This document shows, piece by piece, positions 52,738 through 63,064 of a stretch of 64,000 nt of DNA; within the stretch, counting starts at the first letter, position 1, and each line of letters starts with the position of its first letter. Where the stretch lies: contig JARGSG010000237.1 in NCBI GenBank assembly GCA_030374805.1, positions 212,246-276,245 of the forward strand, in the 5' to 3' direction. The notes beneath the pieces were generated by a model that searched no databases, had not been told where the DNA came from, and saw only the letters and a list, made by a program, of their open reading frames with translations. This DNA comes from Gracilaria gracilis. Lineage: Eukaryota > Rhodophyta > Florideophyceae > Gracilariales > Gracilariaceae. The translations under genes and the position numbers were made by a program.

Positions 52738-55700
52738 ATGGGAGCCTCCTTTGAAGGAGCGGCGCAAACGCAGTCGAGCTCAACTGCGCCGGAGGTTGTA
52801 AAGCCTCGCTCCCCGGTCACGATCCTTACGAGGAAGATGGCCACGACAGACGTGGACTCGGAACATCTCGGTGTTCTCCGTCGCCCGTGGGTACGGTCAC
52901 GCAATTTCCGCGCTCCGGATAGAGTCCTGGTCATGGCGAAACGAAACTACAAAGTTTTCGCCGACCTCGGGATATCCGACCATTATATGGTTTGGCAGTT
53001 ATCCGTTCTCGACACGGGTGCTGGTCCAAACTTTTTGGTCAATCGCTTATTCGCCGCAGTTATTGTCTCAGATTCGGCCGGCCCCGCCGACCGAGATAGC
53101 GGATGCAAACAATAGGCCCCTTTCAATCGTGGGAGTAATTGACCTGATTGTCAGCCTTGGCCGTGCGTTGTCCGCTTGGACTTCATAGTCTGCAAGCGTT
53201 TAGCTGCGCCGGTCATACTCGGATGTGATTTCTGCGACCGTTTTGTCGAAGCAATTCGACCACGGAGAAGGACCATCGAGCTGTAGGACGGCACAACAGT
53301 GCCAATTGTTCGGCGACCTTTACGAAAGGCTTTCAAGAAGCAAGTTCCATTGCCAGTGGCCCAGCAGCCAGCGGAATCGCACCGTTCATCTACGAAGCTC
53401 CGAGTGGCTCGGTCTATTTGCATTCCACCGGAATCCCAGACATTGGTCACGGTCACGTCCCTACAGCACGGCCTGCAAACCGTTCAGCCATTGCCTCTCC
53501 TTTACGAAAGGCAGAACGTGGCCCTCGCGAATGGGATTGTACTTGTTGAGCCAGAAAAGCCCTTCAGGGTATTGGTTGCTAATTTCAGCTCCTCCCAACA
53601 GAGGTTGGTAAAGAACCAAGTCATTGGTTCCATGTTACCACACCCGGTGGCTATTGTACCCACACAGGTCTCTACCGCCGAGGTTCTCGGAATTCTCGAA
53701 GCTGAGGACGGAGAGGGGAAGTGCGCTGACACAACCGTACGGAAGACTTCGTCGGGAGACGCTGCGCCGAACTCGTCGGGTAAAGAAGTGTTGAACTTGT
53801 CGAAAGAAGCAACGCCGACACAGTCGGAAGGAAGGCAAGAATCACCTGGATCTGAGAAGAAGGACCCCGTACAGGAGCTCGAGTCTCTAGACTTTAACCA
53901 TGTCCCAGAGTCTCACCGTGAGAAGTTACGGGATATGCTACGTGAGTTCACCCCCATGTGGGACGGTTCCCTTGGGAAAATTGGGATCACCGAACATCGG
54001 ATAGATTTGATGCCGAACACTCGGCCAATCTCGCAACACCCCTACAGGGCAGGACCGACAGCTCGGGAAGAAGAAAAGACTCAAGTCGAGAAGATGCTCC
54101 GCGCCGGAGTCATTGAACCGGCCCAGTCGCCATGGGCCTCGCCCGTGGTACTCGCTCCCAAACCCGATGGGTCTTGGCGTTTTTGTATCGATTACCGCAA
54201 GCTTAACGCGGCTACCGTCAAGGACGTGTATCCCATCCCGAGGATGGACGAATGTATCGATTCGCTCGGAAGCGCAAAGGTGTTCACTACCCTCGACGCG
54301 AACTGGGGATATTGGCAAGTCCCAGTTAGGGCAGAGGACCGTGATAAAACGTCGTTTGTATGTCATCAAGGACTATACCGATTCAACCGGATGCCCTTCG
54401 GGCTCACGAACGCCCCTGCCACTTTCCAAAGAGCAGTGGACATTTTGCTTGCCCGCTTTAAGTGGAAGACGTGCCTGGTATACCTTGATGACATCATTGT
54501 GTTCTCCAGTAACCTGGACGAGCACTTGACCCACGTTCGGGAGGTGATGCGAGTCCTACGAGAGGCAGGCATCACACTGAAGTTGAAGAAGTGCGAGTTC
54601 TTTACCGATACCGTGAAATACCTCAGCCACATAATCCGTCCGGGACGGCTATCGATTGACGCTGTACGTGTGCGGTCCCTCAAGGAGGCCAAACACCCAC
54701 GGACTCAGACGGAACTCCAACCCTTCCTCGGCCTTTGCAATGTCTACCGCCGTTTTATTCCGCACTTCGCGGATATAGCAGCTCCATTGAATGAACTCTT
54801 GCGAAAGGGACAGCCAGTGAAACTGGAACCATTCGATGACCGTAAGGCAACGGCATTCTCATCGCTCATTGATGCAGTAACTTCGCCGCCAATTCTTTCC
54901 CTGCCGAAACTCGGATTGCCCTATGCCATCGATACGGATGCCAGCAATTTCCAGATCGGCTGTGCCCTGTTTCAGACCACGGAGAGTGGCGAACGACTTC
55001 CAATTGGTTTTTGGTCTCGAAGCCTTAACGTTCATGAAAGGAATTACTCGGTACCCGAGAAAGAATGCTTAGCAGTAGTCTGGGCTCTCCAGACGCTGCG
55101 ACCGTACCTCATGGGAGGACATTTTACCGTTCATACCGACCATTCGGCTCTGCGATGGCTTCTCTCGATTGCGGAGCCCTTTGGCCGCTTGATGCGGTGG
55201 AGGCTAAGATTATCGGAGTTCGACTTCGACGTGCAGTACAAGAAGGGGATCCTGAACACTCAGGCTGATGCACTTTCCCGTTTACCAACTGCGGCCGAAG
55301 CTGAGCCAGTCGATGATCTGGAAATACCCTGCTTCTTTATGGAGGACGACGAAGACGAAGATTTGGAGGGATGGGACGTCTATGACTCTGTCTTAGCCGT
55401 TTCAGATACGGAGCCAGTACCGGGATCATTCGTGCCGATAACACCGGAAGAACTTATCCGGGAACAGTATACGGACCCGTTCTGCAGTAGGATGCGCGCC
55501 CGTCTGAACGGTGGAGCTCAACTGCCTTTTGTCATGAACGACCAAGGATTCTTGGTTCGAACGGTTACTGACCGACCACAGATTGTGGTACCTCACTCGC
55601 TTCAATCTCGAGTCTTGCATTTGTCGCATTACGCGAAGTTGTCGGCCCACCCTGGTGGAAGGAAGTTGTACTACACCCTTAGGAAGGACTTCTATTGGCC

Positions 55701-58248
55701 AGCTATGGCATTCGATGCGTACGCCACTGCTCGTGGATGCTCTGGTTGTGCAAAGAACCGCGTCAAACTGCGGAAATACTCCAAACAGGTGGTACTCTTC
55801 CCCGCAAGGGCCCCAGCTGAGTTCGTGGCGATTGACATACTCGGTGAGTTTATTCGGACTCGCCGAGGTAATCGGTTTCTACTCGTCATAACCGACCGCT
55901 TTTCGAAGCTCGTGCGGACAGTTCCGCTGACAAAGATCACCGCCAGTGCGGTCGCGCAAGCGTTCGTAACCCACTGGGTGTTTGTCTACGGACCGCCGAT
56001 TGATTTACTATCGGATAATGGGTCGCAATTCACTGCGAAGTTCTTCCAGGACGTGTGTCGAATACTGGACATTTAGAACTGGTTTACTACGACCTACCAT
56101 CCGCAAAGTAACGGCCCGGTGGAGCGCTTCAATCGCACCATGCTGAATGCGCTGCGAACCTTTGTCGCCGACCACCCGTCGGAATGGGATCTCTACACCG
56201 ATGCGGTGACCTATGCCTACAACACGCAGGTACATCGCAGTACCCAGATCTCTCCGTTCGAACTGGTCTTATCACGTGTTCCACCATCGGTGGCTGTCGA
56301 ACCCCAACCTACGCTGGATAAATTCCCTTTACCCCGCCTATACAGGGACGCCTGGAAGCGCTGGCTGAAACAAATTACTTCCATAGTTGGGCAGCAAATC
56401 GCTAAGGCGCAAGCCGCCTACAAGCGGAATTTTGACGCACGTCTGCGAAAGAAGGCCCCACCGATAAAGGAAGGTGGCTATGTCTTTCTCCGGAAAGAAT
56501 ACTACAATCCGGAAAAAGAAAAACGGCACAAGCTTTCTCCGATCGCGGACGGCCCCTACAGGGTCATCTCTGTCACCGATACTACGGTTGTCCTTAACAT
56601 CAAGGGAGAGCACGAACGCCTCTCGCGTGATCGCGTTACGCCGGCACCATCGCCAGAACCTCCCGTACACAAAGATCATCAAGGACCGACAACATCGGAT
56701 ACTAACCCACCCGGCCTGTCAATCCTACCGCACGCAACGCGCGGCTTGGCCGACCTTTCTATGGAAGCGGAACATACCCCCAAAGTTGTGCAAGACGCGT
56801 ATGTGCACACACGCGTCACGCCCACTACTGGGATTATCGCTCCGGGCCCCACCGCTCCCGCTGAGGAGGGGGAGGGAGACGCTCATTTTAGGTACACTGC
56901 TGCTCCGCAGTCTACGCCGTCGCAAACGGATAGTACATCCGCGCAAGGCACCGCCGGGGACGGAGTGAGTGAAGCCTTGCCGTCGCGGACGGGAAGCGAA
57001 CGGACGTGTGACGGTAAGCGCCCCGCTGACGACCCAATGTCAGGGAATGCAGAGTTACCGCCTTCGTCTTCGCCGCTGCAATTGGACGGCCTACGTAGAA
57101 ATGTTACGCCCAGACGGGATGCGCATCCGGAGACACCGGGCCACAACGTGGAAGGTATCGCTGGCGCAATACCGTCACTGACGGAGGACGCGCAGGCCTG
57201 CAACAGCAGCGGCGCTATTCAAAGCCCAAAGTCCGGGAACACGCACGGAGACGCACCGCCACTGCAGAATGAAGACGAGACGAATGTTGCCCCGTCAGCG
57301 GAGAAGACCGACCACTCGGAAAAGACATTGGTTGTGAGAGACCGTGCCGTGACAGCAGACCCAAGCTTGGGAAGGGCAATCGACTTATTCGATGACGGCG
57401 CCGGAACGGCAGAGCACGCGGCCATACCAGTACAGGTGGACACCACTCTAGGTGGACAGAAGCCAAGCAAGTTGGACGCGCGCACGGCGCGACACGCGCC
57501 ACGCACCGTGTGTGAACCGCCTCCCTTGAAGGATGACTATGCACATGACAGTGCACGCCGTGGGCACACGCGTGCCACGGAGAGTGACGAGCCGTCAAAA
57601 AACGGTAGTTCCGTAATTGAGACGGCTCACCACGGCACCACGACGGTTGGAGCCACACGCACCGCTGTGGGCGGCGAACCGTCAGCAACGCACGTGACGG
57701 AGCACCGCTCGCTAGACCCCCGTACAGAGGATTGCCGTCCGTCGATCGGGACGATCTCGCCGGAACACCGGAAGCTTACAGTCCGCCCAGATGGGCCCCT
57801 GCAACAGCTCCACAAACAAGTGGCTTCAGACCCCGCCCCAGAGAGTGTAACACTCCGAGAACCTCCTTGGGGAGCGCAACCGAGACCTGGGATACAGGAT
57901 GCATTGCCGATGAAACGGAAGTCGAAGGCAATCGCCCGCATAAGCCACGACAGTGGAGGAGCAGTCCGCCACTCAACGGAAGATTGTTCGACCGCCAGGG
58001 ATGAAGACTCACTGGTCAAGCCGCCAGAGCGGAGTGTCTACAAACGCGAGTTCGTAGTGGACCGTATAGTGAGGCACGGCCAAGACTCTACTGGAGAGCT
58101 GGTATACCAAGTCCGTTGGTACGGCTACCCCCCTTCGGAGGACACACAGGAACCTATCGAGCACCTGCCTCGCTCGAAGGTACTTCAATACCACCGGAGG
58201 ACCGGCACGCCGCCACCGGACTCCCTCGAAAAAGCCCAAGTGGGTTAG
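52738..58248 (+). pseudogene. pol: Gyp2 pol: protease, RT, RNase H, integrase, linker, chromodomain
   Basis: Protease Asp in 'LDTGAGPNFL' (about 53013), followed by a frameshift near 53060. The main frame is open 53299-56076 and 56119-58248. RT has LDANWGYWQVP and YLDD (about 54480-54491). RNase H has AIDTDASNFQIG. Integrase has an HHCC finger ('HLSHYAKL', 'CSGCAKN'), 'DILGEF', 'SDNGSQF' and, after a TAG at 56074-56076, 'YHPQSNGPVERFN' with the catalytic Glu. Another TAG (53284-53286) lies just upstream of the main frame. A Ser/Thr/Pro-rich linker of about 450 residues leads to an intact C-terminal chromodomain ('FVVDRIVRHGQ', 'YQVRWYGYPPSEDTQEPI'). Only the two in-frame TAGs and the protease shift keep pol from being continuous. 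Confidence 0.93.
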
Positions 58249-58536
58249 CGCCCACACTAGCTACGCCGCTCACGCGGAACATTTGCCGATTCTGCGGACA
58301 AGCCACTATACAGTGGAATAGAAGAAGAAGACGAAGAAGAAGCCCAAGAAGAGGAAGTCGGAGAACAGGAATTTGCCGCTTCAAACGGAATACCTCCCTT
58401 AGATAAGGAACAGGCGCCCCTCGCAAGGTGCTGCCCCCTGAGGAGGGGGAGGGATGAAGAGAATTTGCTAAAAGCCGGTAGCAACCGGAAACATTTAATG
58501 ATAGGGCCAAGAGATATTGGTATCTACGGAGTTTGA
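58249..58536. other. Gyp2 spacer between the convergent ends of pol and the antisense gene
   Basis: 288 bp, with GAAGAAGAAGACGAAGAAG-type purine repeats at 58320-58360. No gene. Confidence 0.6.
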
Positions 58537-60429
58537 TCACACGCCGGACGGTCCGGAACCGGACCCACGACCTTGGGCGAACCACTGAGCCGCGAGGCCC
58601 TGCAGCTGCGCCAACTCGGTCACCGTGTCAGACACGGGCACACCCATGCCGCGAAGGAAACTGCGGATGACGATCGCCTGGGGGTCAGTACTCGAACCGG
58701 CCCGGCCCGCAGAAGCGGAGGCCTGCCACGCGCCAACCGAGTTGGGCGTACCATGCACTACCGCATCAGCGGATCCGCCGTCCTCTCCGGTTACGTCGAT
58801 CACGTCGATCTGCTGGTCCGCTCCCTGGTCCATAGGGCTCCCTGCCTCATCAAGGCTCTTGTCCTCCTCGTCGTCGACGAAGACGAACCCACGAGGATGG
58901 CCCTCTGGGATGCTCCGCTCGACCTGACGCCACTCCCGCGCCTCGGCGGCTGTGACTATCTCCCATTCCCATGGGTCGAAGTATACAAAGTCGCCAGCGT
59001 TGACGTCGCGTCCGGGAGACCGGTCTGTAACCCGACGGATACCCTCGGAGACCTGACTAGCAGGCACGGAGTTCCACTCGACACCGTCGATGACCTCCAC
59101 CAAGGACACCACCTCCCGCGCGTTGCGGACGGATCCGAGCACATCGGTGAGGTCCAAATTCCGAATGGATCGGCGAATCATCTCCGGCACAAACCAAAGC
59201 CGGTAATGATCATACGCCTCCCAGAGGAGGAAAGCCGCGACACGGACAGTCCATTCGGTGGCATGTATGCTCCAAAGGCCGCGCGGCGGATTCTTCATGT
59301 AGTACGACCGGACGTATGTCAGGCATGGAGGGAGCTCCACCTGGCACCCTCGAGGGACCTCGACCGCAGGCCAGAATGATGGCAGCGGAACGTATCGCCC
59401 TTGACGGGAACGCGCCGCCATTCGCTCAACCTCCGAGCATTGGTACGGCACCAGAACCCCGAAGCGGGATCGCCACTTCCTCTCGTGACGGAGGCCTTCG
59501 AAGAACTCGCGCCGCGACGACTTGCGGAGGTACCGGAACTCGGCCCGAAGAATCGGACGAGCCCACAGGATGAGATCCTGGTGGGGCTTGACGACATCCG
59601 CATAGCGGTCAATCTCGTCGAAGGCAACAGCCAGTTGATCTCCGTACTCAACCTTGCCGAACGTACGGTAGTAAGCCACGTCAAACCCGTAATGGGACGG
59701 AACCGGATGCTCGTTCGGCGCCCGGAAATGTCGCGCATATCCAATGCGGGCAATCTCCCGGCGAGCGAACGCCTGGCTCTCGCTTCTCGTATACCAGAGA
59801 CAATTTGGATGGACCGTGATACGGGCGAGCCAGTCCCATGAGCGGACGACGCTAACGGGAAGCCCTCCGGGGAGGTTACCGTCAATGGCGTAGGAGTTGA
59901 TCAACGCTTCATTCCGAACGGCTTCGGCATTGAACCACGGAGCTTGTGCAAACAGGCCGCTATGGCGGTGAGGATCGCGTACGCGGAGACTCCCAAGACT
60001 GGGCCATCCTCCCGTATTTGTCGGCAGGCTAGCATGGAACCAATCCCACACGGGAGCTGGATCTGGAGTCGCTGCTGTCGCAACGGACGCCGCGCCGGAA
60101 GCGGAAGCCCCCGACGATTGAGGCAAGGGTACCGACCGGAACCGCGGTCCGGCAGCGGTCATTCGCGCAGTCCCACCTGGGAGAGCGCCGGGATTACCGG
60201 AGGTGTTGTTGTTATTGGTAGGCATCGCTGTGTCGATGAGAGTCGAAGGTGCCAAGTATGGTACGAGTGCGAAGTTGTTGGAGTCCGAGTGGTCGTTAGG
60301 CTCACCGCCGGAGTCCGGATTATATAGGCCCATGATGGGAGGTGAGAAGCCGAACGAGTTGGAAGTTTCAGCCTGAGAAGGGAGAGATGTAGAGCAATTG
60401 CCCTTGGCAGGGACTGAGGAGGATGCCAC
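58537..60429 (-). CDS. Antisense gene of Gyp2 (aORF), intact 630 residues, unknown conserved family
   Basis: One open frame on the strand opposite gag-pol. Its first ATG (60429) is 42 bp inside the right LTR, and its first codons overlap the polypurine tract. Residues 1-130 are Ser/Pro/Asn-rich. The core (about 150-500) has 'NEALINSYAIDGNLPGG', 'SESQAFARREIARIGYARHF', 'PLPSFWPAVEVP', 'LWSIHATEWTVRV', 'LWFVPEMIRRSIRN' and 'FVYFDPWEWEIVTAAEAR'. The C-terminus is acidic, then Gly/Ser-rich. The core is collinear with the Gyp1 antisense protein (6572-9059). It is the only undamaged gene of Gyp2, which suggests selection or recent origin. No known fold recognised. Known parallel: some plant Tat-lineage gypsy elements carry antisense genes of unknown function; relationship to those was not tested. 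Confidence 0.85.
   Translation of the reverse strand: MASSSVPAKGNCSTSLPSQAETSNSFGFSPPIMGLYNPDSGGEPNDHSDSNNFALVPYLAPSTLIDTAMPTNNNNTSGNPGALPGGTARMTAAGPRFRSVPLPQSSGASASGAASVATAATPDPAPVWDWFHASLPTNTGGWPSLGSLRVRDPHRHSGLFAQAPWFNAEAVRNEALINSYAIDGNLPGGLPVSVVRSWDWLARITVHPNCLWYTRSESQAFARREIARIGYARHFRAPNEHPVPSHYGFDVAYYRTFGKVEYGDQLAVAFDEIDRYADVVKPHQDLILWARPILRAEFRYLRKSSRREFFEGLRHERKWRSRFGVLVPYQCSEVERMAARSRQGRYVPLPSFWPAVEVPRGCQVELPPCLTYVRSYYMKNPPRGLWSIHATEWTVRVAAFLLWEAYDHYRLWFVPEMIRRSIRNLDLTDVLGSVRNAREVVSLVEVIDGVEWNSVPASQVSEGIRRVTDRSPGRDVNAGDFVYFDPWEWEIVTAAEAREWRQVERSIPEGHPRGFVFVDDEEDKSLDEAGSPMDQGADQQIDVIDVTGEDGGSADAVVHGTPNSVGAWQASASAGRAGSSTDPQAIVIRSFLRGMGVPVSDTVTELAQLQGLAAQWFAQGRGSGSGPSGV
60375..60387 (+). 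promoter_or_regulatory. Polypurine tract of Gyp2
   Basis: GAGAAGGGAGAGA directly before the right LTR (TGTAG at 60388), the expected plus-strand primer site. On the other strand these bases are codons 15-19 of the antisense gene. Confidence 0.9.
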
Positions 60430-61238
60430 TCATATATCCGTTGTTATTTTCGGCTGAACTTCCTACTATTATGAAGTCTATTTGCCTATTTGGCCCGGAT
60501 TAGGGATCCGCCTATGAAGGGTAGGATTGGCGCAACACGTGTGTGCCCGCGCCCGATTACCGGATGCGCCGTTGCAAGTGTGCCACGGAGGTACACGTGG
60601 GTAGTGTTGGCTGGCGTGCCGGGTACTTAGATATTTTAGTGATATTTGTCAGCCGTATATAATTGGCGGCACTTGCCGCCACTGTACGGGAAGTAAACCT
60701 CAACGAGGCCTTGGCTCTAGCTTGAGTTCCGCTTGCGCACGGTCTTTCACCCCATTCCCGGGGAATACCGCAGCTTATCCGGACAAGTTATCCACCTCCG
60801 TCACCGAGAAGCACCGATCCGTCGTTACGGCCTCTTATTTATCATTCTTCCATACACTCTTTCTGTTTTCCCGTCTTACGGCTTCGTTACACTTCGCCCT
60901 GTGGTACAGGTTTGCCCCTTTTTGTCTCGGGATTATTCCCAGCTCTCGCGAGTCTGCGCTCCACAGTGCGGCTCATTTTGCTACCTTCTATCTCGTCCTT
61001 TTTGCTACGGGATACGCCACACCCAGTGGAATCCATCCTGTTGGCACCCCGATTGCCACCCCCAACCTCCGTCTGCAATTCAGGAAGAGGCTGCCTGGAG
61101 TTACGCTCGGCACTTGTCGGCCTCATCGCAGGGTTCTGCCACTGCTCTGCCCCAATAAAGAGCAAGGCTGAACACCTTGGTTGCGTAGCCGCTGGCGCGG
61201 TTTGTGTTCTTTCCTTCCGTTCCCGGCTTTGCCCCACA
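60388..61238 (+). repeat. Gyp2 3' LTR
   Basis: 851 bp, about 98% identical to the 5' LTR. It holds the start codon of the antisense gene at 60427-60429. Confidence 0.95.
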
Positions 61239-61243
61239 AGGAC

Positions 61244-62979
61244 GGGATGCATGACGATTGATGGATGGAGCGCTGCTCTGGGAGCTCCTAGTTTAGGAAT
61301 GATATGGCATTTCATTGATAAGAATTGGAACATGCGTTGTATTCCAATCGCTACATTGAACATGGGCACATCTAAGAAGACGGGAGAGCAAATGCGTGTT
61401 ATAATGGAGAAAGTACTAGAGGAGAATCCTATCGTTGGGGCAGAGAGTATTCGTTTATTCTCGGCGACGAGTGACAATGAGGCGGCTACTGCACTGGCCG
61501 TTGATTTACTAACGAACTTTATAGGGTCTGTAAGATGTGTTGTGCACACGCTGGCGCTTTGTGTAGGTGATGTGTTTGAAGACGGCACGGTATGGAAGAA
61601 GTATATGGAGCACGTCAACAAGCTGACCAGCTACTTTAATTATCATCAGAAGGCAGCGCAGTTATTGGCACAGAAGCAGATACAAGAAGGTGTCACGGCC
61701 GGCCGCATCCAAAGGTTGATGCACGACATACCCCTTCGGTGGCCCTCGCAGCGGGCAGCAATGTCCGTGTACCTAACGCGCATACAGACCATGGGTGCAG
61801 TCGCGCGAGATTTAAAATCTCTCTGCGGATGACCTCCCGAGACTAGCAGTCGAACAACAAGATGTTATGGCCGAGTTCATTACAGTTCTTGCTGAGGTGC
61901 GACGTGTTGCTCGGCAGTTAGAAGCCGATCGAAAGGTGACAATGTCGCGTGCACCCCGACTACTTCGAGAACTACACGAGACGTTGCTGATCATTTCCGG
62001 TGAAATGCTGCCGGGAGACTCCGACGGAACGTTGCGTTCTCCTTCTACAGAATTTTTAGACGATGATGAGGCGTTTCCTACGCCGCGGGCTTTACCGACG
62101 CGTTCAAGCTTGGCCCGTTTAGACCAGGAACGAGATGAGACAAGCAAGGTGCGTCTGCAGAAAGGACATGCTAAAGCGCTGGCTACACGACTGGCGGACC
62201 GTGTTCAACAACGATTGGGTGACATTTGGAGGAAAGTAGATGTGGAAGCTGCACTGTGGGGTCCTTCTGGTGATTACGACAGAGAGCCAGAACGCTCGAT
62301 GCGGTTACCGAAGCGTGTTCTGTTATTTCATATTGCGGCTATCTTGGATATTAACGAGTGTTCTTTGGACTTTATAGAAGGTACTGAAGCTGTTAAAGGG
62401 AGCTACATGAAAGTTCTGTACAGTGCAGTGGTGCGGGAAGCCGCACAGCTTGAAAGTTCAGTTAGTTTGCCTTTTCAAGACCTCGAGGTAGTGTTCGGTC
62501 TTTTCCATCGTGTAATGCGTGATTCTCTTGCCGAAAAAGGGCGGAACGAGCCCTCAGCAGCGTTAGCTTTCTGGAAGAATGCTAATAATTACACTGGCTT
62601 TATTAGTCTTATGCCTTTCACCACCATAGCACGCGCGGCGCTGTCATCGCAGGCCTCCTCCGCACCTGCTGAACGCCTGTTTAGCGATCTTGGTCGTGCG
62701 GAGGGAAACCAGTCGCAATCTTTGCTCTCCAGCACCCTGGAGATGACGGAGCTCGTAAGGGCGTATGTTGGTAATGAACTGAAGGACATGCGTTTGCCGC
62801 AAAATGGGCTCTTGCACCCAAAGGCAGCAGCGTTTAGACGTGTTGTTTACTCTATTGCAGAGGAGATCTACTAAGTTGGAGGATGACTGGAATTGACTAC
62901 ATATAACTGACTTGCGGTGAATTACGGATGACTACTGACTCTGAGGATCAGGAAAATGTTAGTCACAAATACGCCCCTG
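61244..62979 (+). mobile_element. hAT transposon copy A (5' part cut off at the Gyp2 insertion)
   Basis: The right end reads ...GTCACAAATACGCCCCTG at 62979, the inverse of CAGGGGCGTATTTGTGAC, a hAT-type terminus. The left end is not visible; the copy begins at the Gyp2 target site. Confidence 0.8.
61251..62874 (+). pseudogene. hAT transposase, 5'-truncated and frameshifted
   Basis: Starts in mid-protein with 'MTIDGWSAALGAPSLGM' (the D-x-W-x-S type block with the first catalytic Asp). 'SDNEAATALAVDL' (second Asp) and 'RCVVHTLALCV' follow. A single-base shift in the T/A-rich stretch at about 61815-61830 moves the frame. The rest ('AVEQQDVMAEFITVL' to the stop at 62874) includes the C-terminal dimerisation region ('AFWKNANNYTGFISLMP', 'SSAPAERLFSDLGR') with the A-E-R-L-F-S motif and distal Glu. 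The BED finger and N-terminus are missing, removed or separated by the Gyp2 insertion. Not functional. Confidence 0.88.
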
Positions 62980-62993
62980 GGTTCAGCCCCACA

Positions 62994-63059
62994 CGAGAGG
63001 AAATACTGAATGCAAACCCACTGTCGTGCTGATGGGTTTGTATTCAGGCCTTCCTCTCG
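62994..63059. repeat. Hairpin in the 85-bp spacer between the two hAT copies
   Basis: 62994-63020 (CGAGAGGAAATACTGAATG...) pairs with 63033-63059 (...TATTCAGGCCTTCCTCTCG), 27-base arms with few mismatches and a 12-base loop. It sits exactly at the centre of the large hAT palindrome. Confidence 0.8.
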
Positions 63060-63064
63060 AATGG

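Larger units (their letters stand above)
49690..61238 (+). mobile_element. Full-length Ty3/gypsy chromodomain retrotransposon 'Gyp2'
   Basis: Left LTR 49690-50545, right LTR 60388-61238, flanked by the 5-bp duplication AGGAC (49685-49689 and 61239-61243). Internal order on plus: primer site, gag, protease, RT, RNase H, integrase, long linker, chromodomain. Then comes a 288-bp spacer, an antisense gene on minus, and the polypurine tract. The LTRs differ by roughly 12 substitutions and a few one-base indels (about 98% identity by eye), so insertion is recent, yet gag carries several frameshifts. Inserted into a hAT transposon. Confidence 0.95.

Noticed and set aside
60887-61621. 244-residue minus-strand frame over the right LTR of Gyp2 and hAT
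   Set aside because: Spans the insertion junction and is a shadow of LTR and hAT sequence.
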